Assembly (NCBI GenBank): GCA_000697335.1
Contig: JNEM01009488.1
Location: 1 to 22,369, forward strand
From: Conidiobolus incongruus B7586
Lineage: Eukaryota > Entomophthoromycota > Entomophthoromycetes > Entomophthorales > Conidiobolaceae
Direction: 5' to 3'
Length of the DNA: 22,369 nt
The notes beneath the pieces were generated by a model that saw nothing but the letters and a program-made list of their open reading frames with translations, searched no databases and was not told where the DNA came from. Shown piece after piece: positions 10,674 through 20,106 of this stretch. The stretch's first letter is position 1. Each line of letters opens with the position of its first letter. The translations under genes and the position numbers were made by a program.

Positions 10674-11008
10674 TGTCACGGGCCGGAGGACCCGTTCGTC
10701 CTTAACAATTCAATTCATTCGGAGAACCCCGTCACAGATCCACCTGCAATGTGACCACAAAATACACCCGAGCAATGCAATCAATCGTTCCATTCGACGT
10801 ACGGTTCGTACGCTGGGAAGACACGTCAAGCAAACTATAAATATGCCGACTACAACCAAGTTATCACGTCGGTCCTCTTCCTAGGGTAGAGCTCAATAAT
10901 CCAGGTTAAACAATAAATTACCCCTTTTATATCACCAAACAGGTGCCGTCCCGGAAGACGACTATTTACTTAAAAGTTATTGGACACTTGACTTCCCAGC
11001 CAGTGTCA
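10674..11008 (+). mobile_element. Solo LTR, family A, copy 2
   Basis: 335 bp, TGTCACGGG...CAGTGTCA, about 96 percent identical to 1347-1680 and in the same orientation. It is flanked by ATAC (10670-10673 and 11009-11012), a different 4-mer from copy 1, so each copy is an independent insertion rather than the two ends of one element. TATAAATA (10836-10843) and AATAAA (10912-10917) are retained. Its hairpin is at 10678-10695. The high identity indicates family activity that is recent relative to the degraded spacer. An open frame that starts inside it and runs past its end is not a gene. Confidence 0.87.
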
Positions 11009-11012
11009 ATAC

Positions 11013-11071
11013 AATATAAAAAAATACAATCATTCATTTATATTTTATATAATTTATTCCTTAAAACTTGC

Positions 11072-11102
<31 letters not shown>

Positions 11103-11767
11103 AAAAATTAAGAAACTTTGAGTTTTTCACCTGATAGGTAGTATACAATTTTGCTAAATTTTATATTTTAATAGATTATCAGGATCTATATATTTAAAAT
11201 ATAATATATAGTTTCTATTATTTATAAATAAGAATATACCACTATTTGATATAAAATTTACTGATATAAATCAAAATTATAAACTCAGAGATTATATTAT
11301 CTATATATTTAATAACAAATGTTAATATTTTGGTTTAATAATAATTATATTTTTCAATAATACAAAATGCTCATGTATATAATCTATTATAATCTTTATA
11401 TAAATATTTATAAATGCCTTTGTTGAGTTCTTAAATTTTTCACTGTTATATAGAGTAATATAAAAATTTTTAATGATTTTATTTCAAAACTTCATAATAT
11501 ACTAGTGGGAATATTGCGTTATATTTTGTTTATATAAAATTAATTAAAAAATTTTCTTTTATTCAACAAGGATAGTACATCAATTATTTATTAGTAATTT
11601 AGAAATTAAAATTGAACAAAATCAAACACAAGAATGGAAAATAAAGTAATATATCTATAAAATCTGATAATTTATTTTTGTATTAGCTTTGTATCAATTT
11701 CTTATTATTTTCGAACAAAAATATTGACTGTAAAAAAGTGGAAATCCTAAATTTCCAAGTTATTAAT
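11013..11767. other. A+T-rich spacer, no gene seen
   Basis: It contains a 28-bp TA microsatellite (11072-11099). Otherwise uniform A+T-rich DNA up to the degraded Thr-rich gene. Confidence 0.65.
11072..11099. repeat. (TA)n microsatellite, 28 bp
   Basis: An uninterrupted alternating TA run. Confidence 0.9.
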
Positions 11768-12827
11768 ATGACTACTAAATAATCTACCATGAAAAATACT
11801 ATTATTAAACCTTGTACAACTACTATTATAACTACCATAGCAAAATATACAACAGCTACTAAAACAAATATTTTACCAATTACTTTGATAACCACTAAAA
11901 AACCAACAACTACTTAACTCACTTCAGCTCTAACTACTACCAAAGCATCAAATACCTCCTCAACAGCTAGAACTATAATATCTACTACCACAGCCATTAA
12001 TGCTAATTTAACTACAAAAGCATCTACCACGAAGCCTACTACCACTACTAAAACATCAACTTAATCTACCAAGTTCTCTACAGCGAAAACCATCACCACT
12101 ATCAAGACTAGTACGTCGACTGCCACCACCAATACTCTGCCTACTACCTTTACAACAGCTATATAGCTTGCAACTACTAGCTTACCTACTAAATCTACCA
12201 CCCTTAAATCCACAGTAACTACCACCACCTCATCTCCCTCTGGATATCCTCTAAAATCAACCATCTCAGCAAACTCTTCACAATCTAGATACCCTCATAA
12301 GCCTATTACAAGATATATCACGCTCCGTGTACTCTCTTCTGTCTTCCCCTGGGACCAAAATCACTGCATCAACTGGGCCTTTTCTTTCGCCCTCTAATAA
12401 TTCTAAATTTACAATGTCGACTGGACCTGGTCCATTACAGATTCATGGAACAAATCTTCTACTTTTGACTGGACTCCCTCCATTACCAATAGCTGGCAAC
12501 AGAATTACAGCATCCACTGGACCTCCCAAACTGTCTTTGACTAGCACTATAACTACCTCAACGTTTGCTGGACTTCCTCCTTCTTCTCATGTGGCTAAAA
12601 CAACATTATCGCCGACTCGATATCCTTTCAAGCCTATAGCTACTAAATTCACAACTCGACCTCTTTGTTCATCAAAACCAAATACCATATCTAAGATTAG
12701 ATGTCCACTTATTATAGCATATCATGTATTACTTAAAAACTGTCCAATTCAATGGATTTCAACATTTGTATACAGGTGTAAACATAAATATCCTTTTAGA
12801 TATCATTATTATCTTTATTACTATTAA
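11768..12827 (+). pseudogene. Degraded Thr/Ser/Pro-rich repeat protein gene
   Basis: A G+C-enriched island whose plus strand reads as low-complexity surface protein. From an ATG at 11789 the frame gives Thr/Lys/Ser-rich text (STTKPTTTTKTST-like, then TTTTSSPSGYP) but is crossed by three in-frame stops. From about 12255 to a TAA at 12825-12827 a different frame is open for about 190 codons and holds repeats of the type TASTGPPxL. Thr codon choice (ACT/ACC/ACA runs) resembles the intact surface gene at 20107-21165, but the CxGYYC motif is absent. No signal peptide or clean start is visible. I infer a dead or dying gene of the secreted mucin or adhesin type. The second half might still be an expressed exon, since so long an open stretch is unusual here. 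Host identity and function are unknown. Confidence 0.6.
12360..12660 (+). repeat. 48-bp (16-residue) tandem repeat, degenerate
   Basis: The anchor ACTGGnC or a close variant recurs at 12372, 12420, 12468, 12516, 12567 and 12615. Spacings are 48, 48, 48, 51 and 48 bases. The encoded core is (A/M)STGPP and relatives. The multiple-of-three spacing shows that the array expanded as coding sequence. Confidence 0.7.
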
Positions 12828-14916
12828 TTTTTCAAATAATCAAATATTTTATAAAAATTGACATATTCATGATTAATTTCATTTATTCAATTAATATAGT
12901 TTTAAATTCAATTATTGAATTGAAACTAGTTTTATTTAATATACCAATTCTCAATTACTATCAATATATCCTTTTATCTTATTTTATAAAAAAATATTAA
13001 AATAAAATATTTGGAATTTCTAATAGTAGTTTTAAAAAATTTTTTATAAATGCAAAAGAATAAAAATTCATTTTATGAAAAACGAATTTTATTGCGATTT
13101 AATTTTTAATAATATTCAAATAATAGATATAATAAGATTTATTATTTCAAAGTTTTATTTTATATTAAAATATTATATTAGTTTGCATTTCATTAATGTT
13201 TTTTATTTGTATCTTTTATCTTGTCATAATATTTGATATATTTTTGATCACTGAAATTTAATTTATTTAATCTTCACATTTATTATTAGTTTTCATAATA
13301 TTTTTATAGTAATTTTTAATTTTTATTTGTATTAATTATTAAATGAATTATTATTATTTTTCAATTACTTTGTAATTTGTATTATATAATCAAATATATA
13401 ATTATATAATTATTAGTTAAAAATTAACAATCTAAAATTTAATATTAAAATAAGAATTTTTCATAAATATTACACAGTTTAGTATAAATTTTATTTATTC
13501 AATTCATATATATATTATTATTAACATTGATAAAAAATTTATAAAATAAGCTATAAATATTTATATTAATTTAAATCCAATAAAATAAGATTTACAAACT
13601 TAATATTATCATGTTTTTATTCATGATTTAAAGATAATTATATAGCTCCTTAGAAGATGCTGAACAAATAAAAGCTAAAAAGAATGTAAGTAAACTATAG
13701 AAGAATATATTACATTAAAATCACAATAGCATAATTTTTAAATTGAAAATTTTATACTGAATAATTTTTTAAAGAATTTGACAATTCTAGAAATAATCGA
13801 AATTACAATTTGAATTCCAAAATTAAACTATATTAAAATTGAAATATCGTTTTAATGACTGTTTAGCCTGTCATAAATTATATAGATAGTTTTCATCATT
13901 ATAAGAGATGAGTATTTTTCTTTTCTAAATTAGTATATTTAAATTTTCATTATTTACAAATTCTACTATATTTAAAAATAAAAAAATAATGATTAAATTT
14001 GAATCAAGTAATTAATTTCACAAATGAAGATTTATAAATTTTTTCAATTAAAATTCCGAGTTAAGATACCTATTAAAAATATTAAGAGAATTTATTTTAT
14101 AAGGATAGTTATAGTGAATCTAGTCTTCAAAAAAATGAATTTGATATATATTCAATAGATTTTATGAAACATACACCGTGAATAGTTTAACCTTAAATCT
14201 AACATAATCATTGATTTAATTATTTTACAAATATAGCATGTTGACCATGACAAATATATGAATAATTTTGGTTATATTTTTATTTCAATATATTGAAAGT
14301 CAAAGCTAAAAAAAACTAATAAAATAATAATATTAAAAAGTTTTGACAATTATTTCAACATTCTCGTTTTTTTATTTTAGATATTTACAAAAAACCATTA
14401 TAATTGTAATGAAATTTCTGATTATACAATGCCAAAATTAAAAAATATATAATGATAACCATAATTATCAATTTGGCTTTTTTATTTTTAATTTATCCTA
14501 TCTAATTTTCAAAAGAGCCCAAATAATTATGTTTGATATCTTTGATCAAAAATCTTTTCATAACCATTTCATATAATACTGAAATATATATTAAAACCAA
14601 AAAAATACTTGATACTTCATTATTATTATATTAAAATTTTTATCTTGCCTATAAATTATCTAGATTCGCCATTCATAGTTACTATAAAATTATATTATGT
14701 CTTTATATAATTAGTATTGTTTTTTTTAGAATTTATCAAATTATAACATTCAAATGGTATAAAAATAGGATAACATATCATAAAATATAGACTTAAATTA
14801 GATATAGTTTATCTGGAAGATATATAAATATATCATAGATTATGCTTAGAGTTAAATATTAAAATATTCTGGTATTATTTTTATGACTCATTAAAATAAT
14901 TATTTTTCCATGAATA
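12828..14916. other. A+T-rich spacer with one coding-like islet
   Basis: Mostly featureless. At about 13636-13685 there is a short islet that reads LYSSLEDAEQIKAKKN and is followed by a perfect GTAAGT donor-like site (13686-13691). It is preceded by a stop and has no partner exon that I can find, so it is either a gene fossil or chance. Confidence 0.5.
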
Positions 14917-15351
14917 TGTCAGGTTATAATTGTGGAAAGAAATAGGTTTTAGTGTTTAAACAGGGAATTGCCAGTGGTAATCATCAGGTTACCACAAAAT
15001 TAGGGGAAATTAATGGATTCACCAAATTAGGTGAGAATAGCTTCTTATGAATTGGGTTCTTTGAATAAAGTAAGTATCTCACACTAGTCATGACTCAATA
15101 CTTTTTGTGAGTGTTACAAGAAAACTTAGAGATTGTATACTTTTGAAAATGAAGAAGAAAGGATAGGTTTATTAGTTTGCTTATGATAATCTTATATTAG
15201 GTTCCATTGTTGATTTTTGTGGACATAAATGACTTATAGACAGAAAGCAATAGGATCAACTAGTTCATAGGATGTAATGTCTCCAATGTGACTTCTTGAA
15301 TCCTGTGGTAATTAGAGTTTCTTGAGCAATTGACAGGATTATTCTCCATCA
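14917..15351 (+). mobile_element. Probable solo LTR, family C
   Basis: A 435-bp block of clearly higher G+C with sharp edges. It starts TGTCAGG, ends CCATCA, and is flanked by AATA (14913-14916 and 15352-15355). The flanking 4-mer alone would be weak in such DNA, but the composition changes exactly at these bases and the TGTC start matches families A and B. The block has many stops on both strands and no credible ORF. It contains hairpins (GTGGTAA-8 nt-TTACCAC near 14973-14994, TCACC-6 nt-GGTGA near 15018-15033) and AATAAA at 15064-15069. Orientation is uncertain. A structured noncoding RNA gene is the alternative reading. Confidence 0.55.
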
Positions 15352-15945
15352 AATAATAATTATATAATATCAATATTAATTTGATTTGAATTTTTTATAA
15401 ACATTGTGAATATTTATTTTTATTATTTTGTTATTTTATGATATATGAAAATAATCCAGATATATTTCTATAATATATTTTCATTATTATTAAAACAATT
15501 TAATTACAAGAATACATAATTTCAATTATAATGAATATCAAACACTGTTAGTTATTTGTCAAAAGATTAATTAAATAAATCTTTTTAATTTAAAGAGATA
15601 ACTATTGCAATACACTTTCCTTACTAATCCATTTACTTAATATCATTAATTACTTAGTAATCAAATACACACATATTTCTTTTTTTAAGAACAAACTAGT
15701 TCCACTATCCAAATCAAAGTATTAATTACTAATTGATTTGAAGACACTATTCTTTATTAGCAAAACCCCCTAAATTTACTATAATTTGATTACTAATTTT
15801 ATTATCTAGTTAATTATAAATACCTAATTTGCTTAAAGATTATATTTTAAGCAGAATATTTATTTTCCTTATTAATAAAACACATTGACTACAGTTAAGT
15901 AAGATAATATAAAATTTTGTTTAAGGTTTTGAAGAAATAGTTATA
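15352..15945. other. Spacer and probable promoter of the 15946 ORF
   Basis: A+T-rich. About 15590-15735 has some 45 open codons on the plus strand without a start and is probably chance. TATAAATA at 15815-15822 is a plausible promoter element. Between it and 15945 there is no ATG at all. GTAAGA at 15899-15904 and AG at 15924-15925 and 15939-15940 could be splice sites of a very short intron. Confidence 0.45.
15815..15822 (+). promoter_or_regulatory. Candidate TATA box for the small membrane protein
   Basis: TATAAATA about 125 bp upstream of the coding island, a distance similar to that of the TATA box of the 20107 gene (about 110 bp). Confidence 0.35.
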
Positions 15946-16242
15946 TTGTGGAATTGGCTATTTGGCAAATCCACACCTAATAAGATTGAGGAGGATGGTA
16001 TTCTTCTTCCTTCACTCACAATCAGATTATATCTTACACTATATGGTTCACTGTTTGTATTAAATCTTTTCTGCAAAGGGTTAGGACTCACACTGGGACA
16101 GAAATTAAGAATGGGTTATAAAATCCTGACAGTGGTGATGACATTTCATGTCATCAACACTTTTGGGGAACATTATGCATGGCTACCTGAGCCCGCGGTC
16201 AATTCATACTTATTTGGCCTCGATAATAACTTGGTAAATTGA
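15946..16242 (+). CDS. Small two-helix membrane protein, unrecognised
   Basis: A 98-codon frame with clear coding character and far higher G+C than its surroundings. Residues 1-22 are polar and acidic (WNWLFGKSTPNKIEEDG), 24-46 form a hydrophobic helix (LTIRLYLTLYGSLFVLNLF), a short basic loop GQKLRMGYK follows, and 57-73 form a second helix (ILTVVMTFHVINTF). The tail EHYAWLPEP...GLDNNLVN is polar and ends at TGA. The frame at 15946 starts with TTG, not ATG. It is open upstream only to a stop at 15922-15924, and the first in-frame ATG is codon 56. So either an upstream exon supplies the start or a non-AUG codon is used, and the given start is provisional. I do not recognise the family. The opening resembles Snf7-type N-termini only superficially. 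Confidence 0.6.
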   Translation: MWNWLFGKSTPNKIEEDGILLPSLTIRLYLTLYGSLFVLNLFCKGLGLTLGQKLRMGYKILTVVMTFHVINTFGEHYAWLPEPAVNSYLFGLDNNLVN

Positions 16243-16332
16243 TATATCAATATATATTTCACTGGTGTAAATGATATTTCTACAAAATAACTTTCTTAAA
16301 GATAGCTGGAATAGAATTGAATATATTGAGTT

Positions 16333-16336
<4 letters not shown>

Positions 16337-16365
<29 letters not shown>
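16337..16365. repeat. (AT)n microsatellite, 29 bp
   Basis: An uninterrupted alternating AT run. Confidence 0.9.
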
Positions 16366-16369
<4 letters not shown>

Positions 16370-16396
16370 AGATAACGTTTTACCTCTTATAAGACA

Positions 16397-16402
16397 AATA
16401 AA
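16397..16402 (+). terminator. Candidate polyadenylation signal
   Basis: AATAAA in the 3' region of the 15946-16242 frame. The motif is common by chance in such DNA. Confidence 0.25.
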
Positions 16403-16706
16403 CCTTACAAATTATGTATAATCACATCATTTTCTCTCAAAATTTAAGTTTTTATATAAGCTAAAGAGATTTTAGGTTTTGCTTAATATATATTGCAATA
16501 GTATGAATTAATATTGTAAGAATAAGTTAACCAAGGAACGTTTTGTATTTTTTCTATTACGTTAGTTAGTTCAATATAATTCGATAATTCCTAAACTAAT
16601 TTGATTATGTAAAATTTTATATTAAATTATAAATTATATATAAAAATGTGTAAGCGAAAACCTAATGTTTTTTAAGAAATAATACTGTGGTATCAAAATC
16701 ACCGCA

Positions 16707-16937
16707 ATGCTACTATTGATATATATCCAATCAAACTGGCTACTTCAATTTTATCAAATAATGGATATTGATCCAAGATCACTACTTATATCAACTTATT
16801 CAAATCTGACTATCCTCCTCAATTTACTACTAGAAAAATATATATTAGTATTAATAAGTAAAGCTATACTACAGCCTCTATATGAATTCAATTTTTCGTT
16901 ATCTCAAGGATCATTAATCTTTTTAAAAATACTTTAA
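16707..16937 (+). CDS. Doubtful short Leu/Ile-rich ORF
   Basis: ATG to TAA, 76 codons: Leu/Ile-rich with some polar and aromatic residues (IYIQSNWLLQFYQIMDIDPR early, SLSQGSL near the end). Codons are more varied (CTA, CTC, TCA, CCA) and G+C slightly higher than in plain spacer, which gives weak support for present or past coding. No motif, signal peptide or domain is recognised. It could be a fragment of a larger decayed gene or a chance frame. Confidence 0.22.
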   Translation: MLLLIYIQSNWLLQFYQIMDIDPRSLLISTYSNLTILLNLLLEKYILVLISKAILQPLYEFNFSLSQGSLIFLKIL

Positions 16938-17161
16938 ATAATTGCTACTATGAACTTTAATTCATTTGAATAAAGTTTGGATTGGATATTTTCAATTTTT
17001 TTAATTAAAATATAACTATTTGTATAAATTAGTTTGGAAATATAGTTATATATATTTGTAATTTTAAAACTTAAAACCATAAAATTTAATTTCATTAGTT
17101 TCTTGGATTAGAATTAATGGTTATAATTGATTAATATAGACTTAGAAATTGAGTTAATAAG

Positions 17162-17205
<44 letters not shown>

Positions 17206-18794
17206 TTAAATATAAACCTTCTAAGGAAATGATTGAAAAAATTCAAGAAATAATTTTAAAATATTAAAAATACATTACTATATGTATGTTTGAAATTTAA
17301 AGCAATTAAACTTGAATTATATATAATATAATATACTTATTTATATCATAATAATGTAATTTATCAGAATATTTATAATTATAAGATATAAGAGCATAAC
17401 AAAATTGAATCTTGGCATGCTCAAATTCATTCAATATCCCAAGATACTTCTGAATATATTGACATATCTTAATACACATACTTAAGCAAAATATTGTCAT
17501 TATTAATGTATTTTGACTAAATAATAAAATCAAAGAAAATATATATGTTATATAAAAAATAGATATATCAATTAGAAAGCAACATTATTTGTTGATTATT
17601 CGCAAAATCATCAATATTAATAATATAGTTATTTTTTAATAATAAATTTGTTTCTGATACTATTTGTATAATTGAAAGGATAAAATATTAAATATTATAG
17701 TATTAATTATAATTGGAATCCTTCGATTTTATTAAAAATCCATATAATTAAATATAATATCTAACTAAAGATAAAATACAATACATTCAATATTTGAAGA
17801 TTAGAATAATTAGGAAATACTAATTTGATATATCAATAGAATTATGATAATTAAAATCTAAATATTAATAATATTTTTGTATTAATTTATTTATATATTT
17901 GAAAAATGGTTTCTAAAATGCAGCTAGAAGTATAAAATTAATTTAAATATTCCACAATTAAGTACATCTAAATATATTTTAATATTTATTTTCAATTGAA
18001 CAGTTAATTAAAATTTATAAAATAATTTTCCAAGCGAGAAAAGTATCAAAAATAGTTTAGATAAACCAGATGGTTAAAATTCTATGGTTATAATGCAGTG
18101 GTGCATATAAAGTATATTTAAATTATCGTATCAAAATAATCTTCATAAAAACTTTAATATTTAATGTTAGTACTGGTATATTGTAACCAAGTAGTCCATA
18201 TATTGTTAATAATTTATATTTGACAAAATAATTTTTTTGGTGATGTATGCACATAAAATTTGACACATTAAAATAAATTGATTAAAATAATTATTTCAAC
18301 AATCATGCTATAAATATCATTTGAACTATAAAATCTAAATTTAGCAATAAAATTTTATCAAAAATATTAATAAATATTAAAATACTTCGAATCAAATTAA
18401 TATTATTTTCCCGTTTAGCATATATTTCTTAAATATTAATATTTAATTAAGGCTTTTAAACAATTTAATTATTTTCGTATATGGTAACAAATTGAATAAA
18501 AATGTAATACATTAATAATTAAATTTTAATTTAAAATAAGTGCAATATTAAACGAAAAAGTAAGAGTATATAATAACAAATAAGATAATGAGTTATAAGA
18601 GAAGTTTTTAATAGCGAATATTAAAAGAAACCTTAATACTTATCTTTAAAACGTGTAGAGATCTTGTCATGCAAATAATCTAAATTTAATATCTTGAAAC
18701 TTGTGGAATAATGGTTGGATAGTTTAATCTCTAATTATATCTCCATAATGTTTCTATTTAATTAATAGTGGTATTACTTTTCACAAACTGGTTA
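16938..18794. other. A+T-rich spacer, no gene seen
   Basis: It contains a 35-bp AT microsatellite (17165-17199) and otherwise uniform A+T-rich sequence with dense stops. Confidence 0.6.
17165..17199. repeat. (AT)n microsatellite, 35 bp
   Basis: The longest uninterrupted AT run in the window. Confidence 0.9.
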
Positions 18795-19016
18795 ATGCCT
18801 CAAGTCAACAGAGATGTTTTTATAAAATTCTTCAGCAAATATTACATATTAAGAAATAAATCGAAACTAGCGGCAGACTTTACAAATTGTTACAAATTTT
18901 CAATCTCTATTTCAAGTATTAATAATTATTATCAAATATCTACTTGTATGGTTATGATTTATTGGTTACTTTGTATAAATATTTCAAATTTAATAGTTAA
19001 TTTAAATACCTTTTGA
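18795..19016 (+). CDS. Doubtful short ORF
   Basis: From ATG, 73 codons beginning MPQVNRDVFIKFFSKYY, with a basic middle (LRNKSKLAADF) and a hydrophobic, Asn-rich end. The first about 40 codons look more protein-like than the rest. The frame is open nine codons further upstream. I see no family match. It is either a decayed fragment or chance. Confidence 0.2.
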   Translation: MPQVNRDVFIKFFSKYYILRNKSKLAADFTNCYKFSISISSINNYYQISTCMVMIYWLLCINISNLIVNLNTF

Positions 19017-20106
19017 TATTTTCCAATACTTTAAATATGTTTTAAAAACATTGTATTTTAATATAATACTTTGTAGAAATTACATATCAAACATAGTAAC
19101 GAAGCTCAATATTTTATTAAATTATTTTTTCCATCAATATACACAATAAATTTATTTTGCAAAGCAGTTATCACAACAATATTATTTTTATCACATTTAT
19201 AAATATGAAAACCTTACTGTTAATTAAATTTTGGATATTTGAAACAGATGAATTCAAATTGTATAATAGAGTATTGTTTAATAAATTCGTATAATTGCCA
19301 TAATATTTATGTTCGAAATCATTTCTGAAAATAACTTCGATTATATTGATGTAAAATTCATCATTATCATTAACTTAATATTTTAACCTCAATATTAAGA
19401 TAATTGAAAGTATTAACTAAATGAATGATTTGGAACAGTGTAAAATAACTTTAATGTCATAATTTAAAAAAATATTATTCATAATAAATGAGTATAAAAA
19501 TATAATTTACAATTATAATACTCAAGTGATTAATTGACTTTTACAAATTAACCTGTATTTCAAAAATTAAATATTAGAAAGAACGTTAGTATAACAATCA
19601 AATATTAGTTCAAATGTTAATATAATTTCAATTGATAACATTCGATATTTTATAAATATTTCAATATTATTAAGGTATATTATATCTTATCTTAAAATAA
19701 TTGTTTGCATTAGAATAAAGATTCAATTAATGTGATATGGATAAATTGTGTTCTAAAATTTGAATTTTATATTAGAATTTTTAAGCAAATAAATATTTTC
19801 ATTAATGTAAATTATTATTTCCGGCAATATGAATTACTGTTAATGTTTGAAATATAGCTAAAAATATATTATGTTTAAAAATATAATTAACTTTAAAATA
19901 TATCTAAATATAGTTTTGAAATAATTTTATACAATTTTTGCATTAATCAATATTGGAATTTGAATGGATTTCGAATCTTTTGAAAGGTTTATAAAAGCTG
20001 ATCTTTTGAATTAAATTACAATACAGTTAACAATTCATATTTGAATAGTTTAGTATAGTTCATAAACACTTTATATACAGTTTTAGAAGTAGAATACTTT
20101 AAGAAA
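19017..20106. other. Spacer and promoter of the repeat protein gene
   Basis: A+T-rich with no gene. The last about 120 bp carry a good TATA box (19990-19997) and an A-rich lead into the ATG. Confidence 0.6.
19990..19997 (+). promoter_or_regulatory. TATA box of the repeat protein gene
   Basis: TATAAAAG about 110 bp upstream of the start codon at 20107, with a purine-rich AAGAAA just before the ATG. Confidence 0.55.

Larger units (their letters stand above)
16243..16706. other. Spacer with AT microsatellite and AATAAA
   Basis: 3' side of the small membrane protein. It contains a 29-bp AT run (16337-16365) and AATAAA at 16397-16402, a candidate polyadenylation signal about 155 bp after the stop. 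Nothing else recognised. Confidence 0.5.

Noticed and set aside
1347-11008. A single full-length LTR element bounded by the two family-A LTRs
   Set aside because: Each LTR has its own, different 4-bp flanking duplication, a host gene (OMA1) and another solo LTR lie between them, and there is no retroelement coding region. They are independent solo LTRs.
10943-11134. ORF starting within the second family-A LTR
   Set aside because: It consists of LTR tail plus a translated TA microsatellite. A similar short ORF in the first LTR (1318-1512) is likewise non-genic.
11683-12264. Val-rich minus-strand ORFs
   Set aside because: They are reverse-strand shadows of Thr-rich plus-strand sequence (ACx read backwards gives GTx), with no protein-like features.
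15946-16242. Snf7/ESCRT-III N-terminus suggested by WNWLFGKSTP
   Set aside because: The similarity ends after about ten residues. The rest is two hydrophobic helices, not the charged helices of Snf7.
17306-17533. Minus-strand ORF of 75 codons
   Set aside because: Low-complexity spacer composition, no motif, and no change in base composition at its ends.
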